The translations under genes were made by a program, and so were the position numbers. 64,000 nt of DNA from Rosa chinensis (taxonomy: Eukaryota > Streptophyta > Magnoliopsida > Rosales > Rosaceae): contig NC_037088.1 in NCBI RefSeq assembly GCF_002994745.2, forward strand, positions 625,001-689,000, in the 5' to 3' direction. Below are positions 47,701 to 59,628 of the stretch, in pieces (position 1 is the first letter of the stretch; every line of letters begins with the position of its first letter). The notes under the pieces are model-generated. The model was not told the origin of the DNA, ran no database searches, and worked only from the letters and a program-made list of their open reading frames with translations.

Positions 47701-47741
47701 AAAATCCTCGGAAAATAATTACAAATTTCCGGGGCATCACA
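44722..47741 (-). repeat. LARD LTR (5' copy in element sense)
   Basis: 3020 bp, nearly identical to the left LTR except for minisatellite length and scattered substitutions (for example aaaatgtaaatg against aaaatataaatg). A TATA-like element on the minus strand corresponds to plus 47435-47450. This copy would drive transcription of the element. Confidence 0.92.
45770..45950. repeat. LTR minisatellite, shorter allele
   Basis: Same alternating units as at 41575-41850 but fewer copies. A separate insertion of tacatcatcctactgat (near 45712) precedes it. The two arrays were identical at integration, so the length difference arose afterwards. Confidence 0.85.
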
Positions 47742-47746
47742 CTATG

Positions 47747-48939
47747 ACAGAGTCAATCTCTTATTATTATATGATATCAAAACAATTAAGAGTTTTGATT
47801 TGATTCAAGGCCAATACTTGTGGCCTAAAATATAGTATTTCCTTCCTATTTGGAAGGTGGATCTACAGCAAGCATCCTATATATAGATGCTAAAGCGATA
47901 CAGAAGAGGACCCTCTCAAATCAATCAATCCCAGCGATTACAAAGCCTCCCCGGAGCAAACCAGCTACCTTGTTGAAACCGCGCGCCAGTCGTACTCTCT
48001 CTAAGAGCCTACTGTCAGCATCACCAGAGTAACCCGACGACAGTACTTCCAGTCCTAGTCTCTCCAAGACCCGACTGCTAGTGCTACTGCGACAGATACT
48101 ACCAGCGAAGCAACTGTAATGCCCTCGCAACCCAGCGAAGCTAAAGTCACGCTTTAGCAAACCCTATGCCTTCTCATAACTTCCCAGTGATTGCTCTGCT
48201 CAACCTAGAACGTTGAGTATCGATTTGGTGACGCGAAGATATCATATCCAAAGTCCTTATCCGTAAGGCAGAAAAGCCCTTTCTCGGAAGGCTAAAGAAG
48301 AACCTTGTGACGAGGTTGATGCTCTCCTCGTCGACAACGCTTAAAGAAGAAGTCAGGTCAAGGGACTCCCCCGACGACTGCACCCCACGGTGCTGGGACG
48401 CCTGCGCACACACTCAAAAGAGACAGTTTGCACGCCAACTGGTTTTGGAGCCAAACAGAACTACCTACAACATTGCCCACCATGCCTACGATGTGTACAA
48501 TATTGCCAGGATGATTGAACACAAAACGTGTACCATCTTTTCTCTGCTTTGCTTAGACCTTGGATCAGCGTATTTGTTGTCTATTAGGTTACACCGTAAA
48601 AATTCCGCAACATTTCAATGACATATTTATTCAATATATATTTGTTTAAGGTCATTTTTCCAAATTTAATCAAATTAAATAATGTAGTTCAATTGCAGGG
48701 GCTATTAATATATTGAATATATATTTGTTTTAGGAGAATTTGTTTACTCGTTAACACATGAAGTTATGTAGTTAAATTGCTGCGGTTTTGAGTATTTTTG
48801 TTTTGTTTTGGAATGGGTTTTTAGGTTGGGATTCAATTTTTTCACCCCATGTTGTTACCATCTATGTGCAATCCCAAACTATTTCCCATTATTGGTTGCA
48901 AAGTTTTTCACATTTACAGTCATACCGGTATACCATAAG
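47747..48939. other. LTR-like sequence continuing from before the LARD, then AT-rich DNA
   Basis: The sequence up to about 48450 continues the block cut at 40571. It contains a TATA-like cctatatatagatg (47877-47890) followed by GC-rich non-coding sequence, a layout typical of gypsy LTRs. I could not define ends or a target duplication. 48600-48939 is AT-rich with nothing supported. Confidence 0.4.
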
Positions 48940-49517
48940 TACAGCTGTAAATTGACTTTATTTGGGTCCGATTTACCTACATCCACATCCATTTACTTAT
49001 AACAAATATCTATCCAAACCCGCTCCGTTAACCCGGCTGCTCATTCATACATTAATCCAAATCTGTATCCGCCGTATTAATGGATACCCGTGCCTCGGTA
49101 CCGACCCGTTATTAATTTCAAATTTCATAAAATTATAGATAATGTTACATTTATATTATGATTCCTCATAAGATATTAATAAAATATACTAACAACATTA
49201 ATGGTATGACCAAAAGTGGAGTAACTTTATCAAAGTTTTGAATGCTTTGTGGAATATTGGGTTATAGACCGTCCTTTAAATTTTGAGAGTTTCTATTGGG
49301 ACTTCGAAATCTGCGCACTTGACCTCACTCTATTATGAATTATTAAATGACATATATAACCTACTATAAAATTATTATTAGGGACAATAATTATATAAAA
49401 AATATGGTTATATATATTTATTTTCTCAAGACATTCCAATTCAATAATATTAGATTGCAATCTTTATTATTTTTCCTATCTATTTTCATTTTCTAATTTC
49501 ACTACATACTCATTAAA

Positions 49518-49554
<37 letters not shown>

Positions 49555-50239
49555 GAAATAAAACTATGATTAAGATAAAAATGTATGATATGCATATTGA
49601 ACGCATATTGGTCAGGGAGAACAAAATAAATTGTATTATGCCCTAAATCTAAATCTATCCATTATATTTATAAAAAGAAGAAGAAAAAAAAAGAGCTAGC
49701 AAATAAAAATAAAAAAATATTTAAATAATTAATCATGAGGTACAAAAAATAGAGAAACATTAAGAAAAAATTATTAATCTTTATTTTTTTTAACAGCTAA
49801 AAAAGAAAAAGTAAATAAAAAAATCACATAATAATTCAAGTTATTTTATTTTTATTAATTTTTAAAACTCAATATCTTGTGTTTGATTTTTTTTTATTGG
49901 ATAAGAGATTTATGTTGTCAAATTAAGGAATGGAGATGTAATTAAGATTTATAAAGTAATTAAATCATTGAAATGACTAAGTTTTTTATTATAAAGATCT
50001 TAGTTTGTTTGTAAATTAATTAGGGATTTTGTCCATTTACCCCATTTCTAGGGATTTTTTTCCCACTTACCCCATTAAGTTTTTTTAATTCTCTCTTACC
50101 CAATACACTCTAAGGGAGTCTTCCCTAATACCTTTTTTTTTGTTTTTAATTTTTTTTTAATACCATTTTACCCTCACCCCTTTGTTACTTAGAGAGAGAG
50201 AGAAAAAATAGAAGAGAGAGAAACCATGGGAGACTTCGC

Positions 50240-50400
50240 CGGAGCCCGTCACCGGCCGCCGGAATCCGGTCACCGGCCGCCGGAATCCGGTCACCGGCCG
50301 CCGGAATCCGGTCACCGGCCTCCGGATTCCGGCCAACGTTCGCCGGATTCCGGCCAACTTTCGCCGGAATCCGGTCACCGGTCGCCGGATTTCGGTCACC
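50240..50400. repeat. 21-bp GC-rich minisatellite
   Basis: About seven copies of a unit close to tcaccggccgccggaatccg. One plus frame gives HRPPESG repeats and one minus frame RRPVTGF repeats. Being open in several frames follows from the unit length being a multiple of three, so I do not call a protein. Confidence 0.9.
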
Positions 50401-50990
50401 ATGTATTGCCCTCCCAATAGACGACTATCAGCCATGTATTGCCCCCCAATAGACATCTATTGCCCCCTAGTAGATGGGCAATAAACCTCTATTGCCCCCC
50501 AATAGACGTCTATTGCCCCCTAATAGACGTCTATTATCCTCCAATAGACGACTATCAGCCATGTATTGCCCCCCAATAGACGACTATCAACCATGTATTG
50601 CCCCCCAATAGGACTTTCAGTTGCCAGAATGGGAACTAATCTCTCTAAATTTAGACAAATAAAACTTTGATTACAGAAAAAAAACAAGGAGATTACATCA
50701 ATTCAAAACGTCTATTGCCCCCCAATAGAACTTTTGGTCTATTGCCCCCTAATAGACGTGTATTGCCCCCCAATAGACGACTATCAGCCATGTATTGCCC
50801 TCCAATAGACGCCTATTGCCCCCCAATAGGACTTTCAGTCGCCAGAATGGGAATTAATCTCCCTAAATTTAGACAAATAAAACTTTGATTACAGAAAAAA
50901 ACAAAGAGATTACATCAATTCAAAACATCTATTGCCCTCCAATAGACGTCTATTGCCCTCCAATAGACGTCTATTGCCCCCCAATAATAT
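50400..50990. repeat. Array of CTATTGCCCCCCAATAG hairpins
   Basis: Some eighteen copies of a 17-23-base palindrome, core ctattg-ccccc-caatag, often extended to acgtctattg/caatagacgt (10-bp stem, 5-base loop). Copies are spaced about 20-30 bases and are joined by gactatcagccatgt in several places. A segment of about 108 bases starting ggactttcagt occurs twice (50610 and 50828), each followed by more hairpins, so there is a higher-order repeat. The minus strand carries regularly spaced G5-G6 runs. Confidence 0.88.
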
Positions 50991-51157
50991 ATATTGCAGC
51001 TTTGAATTCATCATGAAAAGAGGCATCACAAGAAATTAATTTACCCTACTCATATGTCAATATCAAAAAGACCCAACCACAGCAACTTTTATTCCCGCTA
51101 ATGTATTGTTGAGTTCTGAAAGCTTGGGTATACTAAAGTGCTGACCGTTCATGTCAT

Positions 51158-51660
51158 CCATGTCTAACCTCCTTCCTAATCATCTCCTGCATAAAAGACA
51201 TGAACTCCGGCCCAAACGACATCGTTTTGTTCTCATTCTCAGCCTCGTCCTGCTGCTGCAACGACGTCGTTCTTTCTTCTCTGCGAGTCCCCAACTCGGT
51301 CGAGTAGCCTCCAGAGTCAGCAGATTTGACCGCTCCGGTTCATTGTAGATCATGTCGTTCTAGCTCGGCGGCGACTCCGTCCTTAACACTGCTCAACACT
51401 GCTCTCGCTACCGGCCTGAACACTTGCGCCGACGAGACTGCAGGCACCATGCCGGAGTCACTGACGTCGGATCTGGACGGGCTCTTTGGACTGTATCTGA
51501 GGCCCGACACCGAAACAGACCGATTTCTTCTCTGGCCTGAGGTGGTGGTGATGCTGTTCCTCAATCGAAACGCCTCCGCCTCCGCCGACGCAGTCTTCGG
51601 GGCTCCACGGCCCCTTAACCCGATCCAACTCCCTCTGTTGCTACTAAACCGATTCGCTAT
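51158..51660 (-). pseudogene. R2R3-MYB gene of the MYB44/70/73/77 group, DNA-binding domain deleted
   Basis: Three conserved pieces occur in order on the minus strand. RVKGPWSPED (51619-51590) is the start of the R2 repeat. RSVSVSGLRYSPKSP, then RSDVSDSG and SAQVFRPVARA (within 51340-51530), form the conserved middle region of subgroup 22 MYBs. FGPEFMSFMQEMIRKEVR (about 51210-51160) is the conserved C-terminal motif. The R2 and R3 repeats between the first two pieces, about 100 residues, are missing. Frames differ between pieces and stops lie between them. The host proteins are nuclear transcription factors in stress and hormone responses. This remnant could not bind DNA. It lies inside the Pack-MULE. 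Confidence 0.85.
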
Positions 51661-52340
51661 CCATAACCGAGAAGAGAAAGACAACGCCGGAGGAGAGAGC
51701 GACAGCGCCGGAGAAGAGAGAGAGCTCTGAAGAGAAAGATCGGGATGGGAGAGAGAGATGAGGGGTGGCAGTACTTGTAGTTTCTTAATTAGGCTGAGGG
51801 CATATTTGTCATTTTCATTTGATTTGGGTTAGTGGGAATAAAAATCTGTTGCTGGGGCAAGTGGGATAATTTTGGCTCATTTTGGGGCTTTTGGTCAAGA
51901 ACCCAATTAATTATATGAGTGAGGTTATTTGAGGAACTTTAGTGAGGTTTAATGAGCAAATTAAGTATTTGAAAATTTGATAGGAGGTGTAAAAAGTATA
52001 GAGGTCAAGTGAGCAAATTTGGAGGTTCCAATAGAAAAACTCTTAAATTTTTGCAAACAAATTGTATGACAATTTCTTCATTGTTCTTGTTATTAATTTA
52101 GTATTTACTAAAATATTAACATATTAATTTAAATATTGTTTTAATATTAGTACACCGGAGCGAATATTTATCGGATCTGATAGAATAAAGTTCGTACTTG
52201 ATCCGTTAAATAAACAGGTTAACGGATTTTAATCGTGAACGGAAACACGGATCTTAAAATTTCCCCAAACTCCTTCAATAGCAACGGATTTCCAGCGGCT
52301 CCGGTTCAAATTGCAATCCTTTTACAGGTCTAACCATAAC

Positions 52341-53467
52341 ATGAACCATCTGAATCAGTTATATACTTGTATCCCAAACTACCAACCTTGTACTGATATC
52401 AATATGTTATTTTATTCATCTCCTATAAAGTGTATTTGCAGATACTTTATCACCCTAATCGATCACAGTACCTAAATACCGAAACTATTATGAATTGGGT
52501 CATTGAACAATAATCCAATGTTTACTTGAATGTATATCTTATTTTTTTCACTTAAGCCAATTAGATGTATATTAATTGATGACTTTCATAATTCTCAGTA
52601 AAGACTCATTTTCACATAATGATGGAAAAGTAGACAGTTTTAGTAGCGAATATATTTTGAACCCATTCTTCACTTCAATCTATATTTACATACTTTTTCA
52701 GTTAATTTCATAAGATGTTGAATTATTTTTCACTTTAATAACTGTCGCAAAATACTCAATTATACATTCTTATGGATAATTACACCGTTTTGTTTGTAAT
52801 AATATATATATATATATATACATATATATTTGAACAAGGTTGATGCATGATTTTTATAGGTCGTTTTCTTTATTAAAACTATACCACAAACACACCCTTT
52901 GGGTGTGGATAATTACTTGAGAAGTTATTCCACATAATGTGAAGAAAATTGCTTCACATATTCATATTTTGTTGGTTTTTTTTATTTATTTGCTTTTGGT
53001 TTTCTTTTATTTGTGAATTGACCATTTTGTATTTCTCAAATATTTCAGTTCAAATGTTTTTTAATATTTCAGGGATATTTTGGTAAAAATTTCCTGTTTT
53101 GGTTGACAAACTCTCTTCTCGTAATAATAGTATAGATAAAAGTTTGAAATTTGGTGTTTGACGTTCGACATTTGTTCACACTTAAAAAGGATTCGAGGTG
53201 AATTATTTGCTCAGTCTAATCGACAAACCTCAACCTATGAGTAATTTACAATAATTAGCCTGCCTCCATAGACAGTTCATGGCCAATTTCCCAAAAACCA
53301 ACCTGATTGCAGATCTTAATAGGGATAATCTCATTCCTACAATACGACGTTGCGGTGTTTACTTTATGTGTTAAATGGCTTCTCTGTAATGATACAACAC
53401 GATATGTTTCATTTACACTGTTACTACTGCGACGGAACTCACCGAAGTTCATTATGAGATGACATTA
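52341..53467. other. Gene-free AT-rich stretch
   Basis: A (TA)n tract at 52801-52820 is the only definite feature. An open frame at 53255-53452 (minus) has no recognisable motif. Confidence 0.4.
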
Positions 53468-54046
53468 CGCCATCTCCAGTATTTGGGTCTAAATGGCCAT
53501 TTCCTAGATTGTAGGCCCTTTTTGATCTCCAACAACAACCAACAAAATGGGTAAAGGGCCATAAAAGGGCCAAATGGCTTATAAAATGGCTAAATGTACC
53601 CCTTTGGCTAGCTTAGCCCAAATTTAAAGGGGCCAAATGAATGGCTAGGATTACATGCAACCACTACTTAGTTATTATTATTAATTATTTTATCAGAACA
53701 TAAAATTGTTCAAAATCTCATTTTTCCTATAAATACAAACATCATTTCACTATTATGTCACACCTTCTATTTTCTTTTATAATTCACCTCAACTTACATA
53801 TGTTATCTTGTCGAAATTTTGCACGTTAGAAATAATATTTACATATGAAAATATAATCTATCTTAGAATCATTACTACTAATAAGATCACAAATAAATAA
53901 AAAAAAATTAATCAAACAAGAATAAAATATTATAAAGAGCTAAAATTTGGCCCTGCGTTGCTGGACACCATTTATTAAACAATTATATATTGACGGCTAT
54001 AATTTAGACCCGGACCCAATATAGCCCTCTATTACTGGAGATGGCC
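53468..54046. mobile_element. PIF/Harbinger-like MITE, 579 bp
   Basis: Ends cgccatctccagtatttggg and ctattactggagatggcc are inverted repeats matching those of the element at 33316. Flanks tta (53465-53467) and taa (54047-54049) fit the TWA target. Non-coding. Confidence 0.8.
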
Positions 54047-54956
54047 TAATCACCTCTGTTAGGTTATTTCTATGGACCTTCCTTGTCACCTTGTGGAATT
54101 AAATTGTTCAGTTCAGTATCAAACCTTCGGTCAAGGCTATGTCTTGTTTCTGTCATGACAAGTCGCCTCGTTTATGACGACTCCGACCATGGGAATCTGC
54201 AATGGGGCTATGAGACAACATGGCCCCAATTTCAAGATATTGGATGACAATGGCCAACTTTATCCTCAAATATATTTTCTGACACATTTCGATTGCTTTC
54301 CTTACCTCATGGAGGGCCAACCCTACTAGTTTATTACGTTCTCTCTTCAATAAAGTTACCCACCATTCCCCCCATACATCTTCTATCATAGGTACGGGCA
54401 TCTGAGTTTATACTACACCCTAACTATTGCAAACGTTCCATTTACATGCATCCATACATATTATTCAGGATTCAGCCAACTTGGCCTAAGAAACGCATAT
54501 CCACTTGATCCACTTTGGCCTTAACTGTAATTACCTTATTTATCAGCAAGTATTTGTACTTTTCGCGAAGTTGACCCATACACAAAAAACATAGTAATCA
54601 AAGTTATTTTGGACACCTGACATGCTGCTTTTCTTGGGTCATCTACGTAACCCTTGTTGAGGTCACCGTACATAGCGATTACCGTTGACACCAGGGCACA
54701 TACATATGACAATACCCATTCCTCCTTTAAACATCTCAGGTCACAGTTCTAATGTGGGGGTCATAACTCTGATGTGGGGGCCATAACTTTTCACCACTTT
54801 TGTTGCCCGTTCTACAATCATCACCATATTGACCAACAACAAGGACAACAGCATCGCCATACGCGATAAAATAACATCACCCATACAGGACGCCCTCCTC
54901 CTTCTCCTGATTCACATCCCCCACCTCTCGTCCCCTCCTATCCTTGTCTATATACC
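54047..54956. other. No supported gene
   Basis: A minus-strand frame at 54153-54401 reads LKRERNKLVGLALHEVRKAI, coiled-coil-like and reminiscent of the linker region of the PMD-like gene at 30657, but too short to assign. Two near copies of tgatgtgggggccataact-like text lie at 54749-54789. Confidence 0.3.
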
Positions 54957-55247
54957 ATGAGCGCTAAAGACGCTGGGGTTGATACAGCGAACATGGAGGC
55001 TTCAAAGGTTACGGATCTGCCAGTACCTTCGAACGCAGTTAATGAAACTCCTATTTCAACCATGGGTCCAGTAACCCTCATCCAACAGGACATTGATCGT
55101 AGTCATCCCAGTTCTATTGCTAATATTCAATCTCAATCCTTCGATGATCGCGTCGTATCGGACTCAGACGACGATTGCAGTGAAGTGGACTACATCAGAT
55201 GCTTTCGGAAGACACCGGTTAAAATAGTTTTCCCCAGCGCCCGATAA
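54957..55247 (+). CDS. Hypothetical acidic small protein, 96 codons
   Basis: Starts with ATG shortly after a TATA-like ctatatacc, too close to be its promoter. The encoded protein is Ser/Asp-rich, with VVSDSDDDCSEVDYIRCF near the C-terminus and a basic end KTPVKIVFPSAR. It has no signal peptide, membrane segment or known domain. It may be an exon of a longer transposon-associated gene or a chance frame. A second acidic small frame lies at 58739. I do not assign a function. Confidence 0.25.
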   Translation: MSAKDAGVDTANMEASKVTDLPVPSNAVNETPISTMGPVTLIQQDIDRSHPSSIANIQSQSFDDRVVSDSDDDCSEVDYIRCFRKTPVKIVFPSAR

Positions 55248-58200
55248 ATGACCTGTCGATATATTTAAGTATGTACTGTTTTAGATTTCGGAGTTTTATG
55301 TTTCATTACCATGACCATATCACCTGAGATACATGTTTATCATATTATTGTCCAACTTAGTACCACTCCGGCCAACGATTCCGCTACATACAGCCCTTCC
55401 CATCACGATTGTAATACCTCGCCGTACTTTACCAAAGGCTTCGTTCCCACACCTGGGAGTCACTTATCATCACTGCCACCGTACAAGTTCTGTGAAGGAT
55501 AGTTTGATTACAGTCTTGTTTGTATCAACTTTAGGTGCATGTTGTAATGGTATTTGTTATTTGTTGAGGCATGGGACATTCTACAATGATCCAAGCTGTT
55601 GAAGTAAGTTGGAGTATTTTTCTGCGATCGAGCTTTCCTTAATCAGCGGGGCCATTTATTTTGATTGTATCTGGAAATAGATTGCCGAATCCGGCTCTAG
55701 TTTTGTCCATGGCCTCCTGTGTGAAAAATACTTCATTATATAACTTCAAATTACTTAAAGTAGACCCATTCTGTTTAAAATCCAAACGTACGTCTATTTG
55801 GTACCTATTTGAAGTTGTGAATGACTACCTGCTGAAAAATCCTCTGTGAAATCAGGTGAGAATAAAATATCTGGTTTGGATATAACACCTTTGCTCGACT
55901 TTGTAAAGAACACGTCAATTCTGGAAAAGAAATACATAATTTTACATAGATTTAGGGCCGTCCTTGCTGTTTTGTTTTCATATGTAGACGGGCCCAATGA
56001 TTTAAGATGAGAGGGGTGCGGACGTCTACTTTCTAACAAATGAACAAATTAAACTTTGCGTCCCCTCCCACAACAACTACGACATGGTCATAATACGACT
56101 GCATTAATGTAGGTGTACCAACTACTTATTACAGGCCGCTCTGCCTTTAGAGGGGCGGTACCCACCCATTAATAAGACGGTGTATCACTCGGTTAACTTT
56201 GGGTAGGGGAGACCTCATTTCAACTGCCCTTTTGAAATGAAACTCGCTCGCCTAACTGTTATGGTTGGCCTAAATATACAATAACAGTCAAACCTCTTTT
56301 TTATACACCTACATAGTTCAAACCTCTTTTTTATACTCCTACATAGTTTAGCTTTGGGGTCATCAATATGTTCAAATCTCCATGGGAAGGGCAAACCCTC
56401 TTGCATGTGCATTCTTATTTTGGTAATGGGAAATGTTGGCCCAGTGGTTACCTCTCATGTGTCAGTAAGAAAAAAAAACAATTTTAATTTTCGGATAGAG
56501 TGACATGAATTGTTCCGCTTCGGTAGCTCAGATCACATGCATTCCTCAACACCGGAGTCAAACATGTCATACTTTTTCGGGGTCCCCATCTTCGTAAACC
56601 GAGCCGGTATTTTGAATATGTATAACCAAATAATTCGTTTGGTAAACTATTACGAATTATGTCGTTTAACAGACATCCTTTTAATGGGTTTATCAACCAC
56701 TTTTAATCCTTCTTAAGCATACATCGTAACAATCCATTTCATTCATATCCGCCTACGGTGTAGCCAATGGAAAACTTCATACATTAATGGTATTCACCGT
56801 TGTGATGTATAGTTAAATTAACCATGCTAATCGTAATCGTAATAGTCGTCACCTCATGTTAACTTATGGGAGTTTTTCAACCTCCTCGGTCGCTTATCTA
56901 TGTAACACGAGTAACAATAATTATAGTTTGGACTTTGGAAGGATGCATCGGGTTAAAATAATGATTTCTATAACATTTATAATTTCAGACCAGTGTTGAT
57001 GAAATTATGTAGGGCCGGATTCGATATTCGGACTTCTTCCCTCCTATATATAGGCACTTTTTATTGTGAAATTATTGTGCATCACCACCCCATCCAATTT
57101 GGCCTTCCCATGCTTAGCCTACTTACATACCCAAGGCATTATCAGAGTTTACACAATGTATTTGTAAGGTATGTTATGTCATTACCTCATTTTCAACCGT
57201 GTTTTTTGAGTTTTTTTTGACTAAGTGCATCTCTGACCTAATATATTTACACCCCCGGGGTTTTGTTGTTGTCAAATAATTCCTTTCCGATGAATATGTT
57301 TACGAACTGTATGTCTGGTTGCCTGCATTGATGTGAATCACAATAATTACGCACCCAAAATTGCATCGGAACACCAACTTTTCAGTGATCAGATGTTAAG
57401 ATTGTAAACTCTCCCGCAAACTTTGACCACCATAAAAGCCCCAACCATTTGTCGTACCACCAGTTTCGTTTTTGATGACGTTAAGTGGAAGTGAAATGGA
57501 GAACTATCACCAACCTGGGCCCGCGGCAGTTAATGTTGCCGACGAAGGACATGATGTCACAGAAGCAGCCACGTCATTAGAGTCTTGCTTACAGTGGTGA
57601 GAAGAGCTAGGTAAGGAGGATACTGTGACCCGACATGGATGAAGTTTTTTCCGAGCGCCGCCAGACCGCAGAACCCAGAGGATTTATAGTTCCACAGTTT
57701 GTTTGGATAATATGAGGTCGCTGTAACCAGTATCAAATTTCGGAGGCGTTTAGATCCGGTAAGTAAGAAACCTTTATGTCAATGCATCCGGGGACTATGA
57801 AAGTGAATCTGGATTTGGCAGGTCTATAAACTGATGAGATGCATACAGGGGATTAATTGCATGTATTTTCTTTGTGTGATTGATTGGTGGCTTGATTTAC
57901 TAGCTGTATGCATTGTGTGGTTGAATTAACCCTTAGGTCATTTGTACGGACTCTGAATTGCAGAATTTTTGTGAAGCAATATATTTCCAACCAAAATAAG
58001 CATGACTGCAGTATCGAAATGTTTATTGTGAATGAATTAGTGTTTAGGAGAACTTCCTAATACTCCTAATAATATAAATTTCGGAGTAGGGGATTTATTT
58101 TTGTATTGGTTGTGTCTGCAGGCATGTCTGTAGATATGTTTTGGTTGATGCTGTTATTGTTGATAAGATGAAGCTGAATACAACTGAAGACAGATAAATG

Positions 58201-58738
58201 CAATGTATTTCGTTGCGTTGGTTGTTTCCTGTTTTTGTGGCTCATGGGATACAGTTCAGTGATACAAGCCACTTCCAGCATATAATTATACTGACCATCA
58301 CCCTTTTTAATTGTAGGACAAACTTTGATATAGAAGAACTGATACTAAAGCAGACCGATACCAAAAGTGTGGAGTAAAGCAAACGCCGCTGTTATTGCAA
58401 ACTTCTTTGGTTCGTCTGAACAGGTGAGAGTCACAGCATTCCACATCTTACATTTGAAATGTCAGTCCAGTTTTATTATTATGCGTTATGTCGGCCTTGT
58501 TTGCCTTGTTATTAATCATGTACAATACATGAAAAATAATAGCAGCAGTTGTATAACAGTTATAGAAGATTAGTAATTGTTTTGGTTGAGACAGAATAAT
58601 TTGTATAATTTACATCCGCCATTAAGTTAACTGACTGAAGTACATATTAGAACCGGTCTACATTGTGAATCACAATTTGGCTGAAGTAGGTAGTGAAACA
58701 GGATAAGTACCTATACTAACCTATTGGTTGTTCGGAAC
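55248..58738. other. Long stretch without a supportable gene
   Basis: Several short frames but no motif. A tandem duplication of tcaaacctcttttttatac units lies at 56288-56349. A TATA-like cctatatatagg (57043-57054) precedes a short frame starting ATGGAGAACTATCACC at 57498 (about 33 codons), which I do not call as a gene. Confidence 0.35.
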
Positions 58739-58900
58739 ATGCATTTCAGAGTCGTAAACTGTATGTGTGAAGTACATATTAGCATCGAGTCAGACGAAGG
58801 GGGGCTTCGATACTCTGACCATCTATATTTTGATTATTCCACATCGGACGGAGAGGAATCAGAAGATGAATTGTCCAGTCGGTTCGGACATGCATATTAA
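58739..58900 (+). CDS. Hypothetical acidic small protein, 53 codons
   Basis: ATG to TAA, encoding a protein with an acidic C-terminal half (YSTSDGEESEDELSSRFG). The Asp/Glu/Ser density recalls acidic tails of chromatin-associated plant proteins, but nothing identifies a family. It may be a terminal exon. Confidence is low. Confidence 0.2.
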   Translation: MHFRVVNCMCEVHISIESDEGGLRYSDHLYFDYSTSDGEESEDELSSRFGHAY

Positions 58901-59628
58901 GCTACTATTTTATGTTCCTCCATCTAATGAATAGTTTGTAGATGGTTGAATAACAACTGTTATCTTAGGTTCCTCGCTTCGCTATTGTATTCCATGTGCT
59001 TAATTATATGTGCCGGAAAATTTGCAAGGTGGGGTTCAATTCAAATGAGTCTAACCCGTTTTTTTTTCAGAACACATCAGATTCACAAGAATGATCAACC
59101 GAAGGAAAGTGGGTGCATCCCTCCTTATGGTTTTTTTACGACAACAATACAGGGAAGGTGATGAATATGGATGTACTTGTGATCAGAACATTTTGAAGCC
59201 AGGTAGGTTGAAAATTTGTACATTCGGGGATAAGCATTTACAACTATGATTCATGTGTTGCAACATTGAGTCTGTGAATAGGTTAGTAGCCATTGCAGTG
59301 AAGTTAGGTTGTGGAGAATTGTTGAGTTTTGTTCCCTTATCCCCGAAGTGTTTGTTGTATTAGAACCCGAATACTGATCATATTGCATTAACTTGATATA
59401 GTCTTTTCTATGACCGATTAGAAAAGTAATGGGATGCGAACATTATAAAATGGAATGATAGATTTACCGTTTATCTGAATGTTACTACTTAATACAAACC
59501 AAAGTGTTGTACGATCTAATGAAAGACATGCATGAAGAAAACAACATATACTAATTAAACTGTAGCACGAAATACGGATTACATAAAAGTAAGAAATGCT
59601 TGATATGCGCTTTAGGGAAATGCCTTGA

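Larger units (their letters stand above)
40577..47741 (-). mobile_element. LARD-type LTR retrotransposon, complete, non-autonomous
   Basis: Two direct repeats of 3072 and 3020 bp (TGTGATGCCCC...GGGGCGTGACA on the minus strand) flank a 1073-bp interior, with perfect target duplications ctatg (40572-40576 and 47742-47746). On the minus strand the interior starts with the primer site TGGTATCAGAGC (44718-44707) and ends with the polypurine tract aagggggg. Just before the tract, VNFGTKFL-stop resembles the C-terminus of Tekay/Del-type chromovirus polyproteins. No gag or pol remains. The LTRs are nearly identical, so insertion is recent. Confidence 0.95.
50023..51904. mobile_element. Pack-MULE carrying a MYB pseudogene and hairpin arrays
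   Basis: Inverted ends gggattttgtcc...taccccat and the complement of ggggcttttggtcaagaaccc are bounded by a perfect 9-bp duplication aattaatta (50014-50022 and 51905-51913). Inside, from left to right, are a 21-bp GC-rich minisatellite, a hairpin array with two larger direct repeats, and a captured R2R3-MYB gene on the minus strand. There is no transposase. Confidence 0.9.
49286..52043. mobile_element. MULE-like non-autonomous element
   Basis: Inverted ends agagtttctattgggacttc and its counterpart ggttccaatagaaaaactct share the motif gcncacttgacctc. Flanks taaattttg (49277-49285) and taaattttt (52044-52052) are a 9-bp duplication with one change. It is non-coding apart from the nested Pack-MULE. 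A (TA)n tract lies at 49521-49552. Confidence 0.7.
48940..52332. mobile_element. hAT-type MITE carrying two nested MULEs
   Basis: Ends TACAGCTGTAAATTG and CCTTTTACAGGTCTA are imperfect inverted repeats. Flanks accataag (48932-48939) and accataac (52333-52340) are an 8-bp duplication with one change. About 0.6 kb remains after removing the nested elements. The internal text acccgctccgttaacccg (left) and gatccgttaaataaacagg (right) is typical of non-coding hAT derivatives. Confidence 0.72.

Noticed and set aside
50157..50456. Repeat protein RRPVTGF (minus) or HRPPESG (plus)
   Set aside because: A 21-bp minisatellite is open in several frames. There is no promoter, start context or conserved ends.
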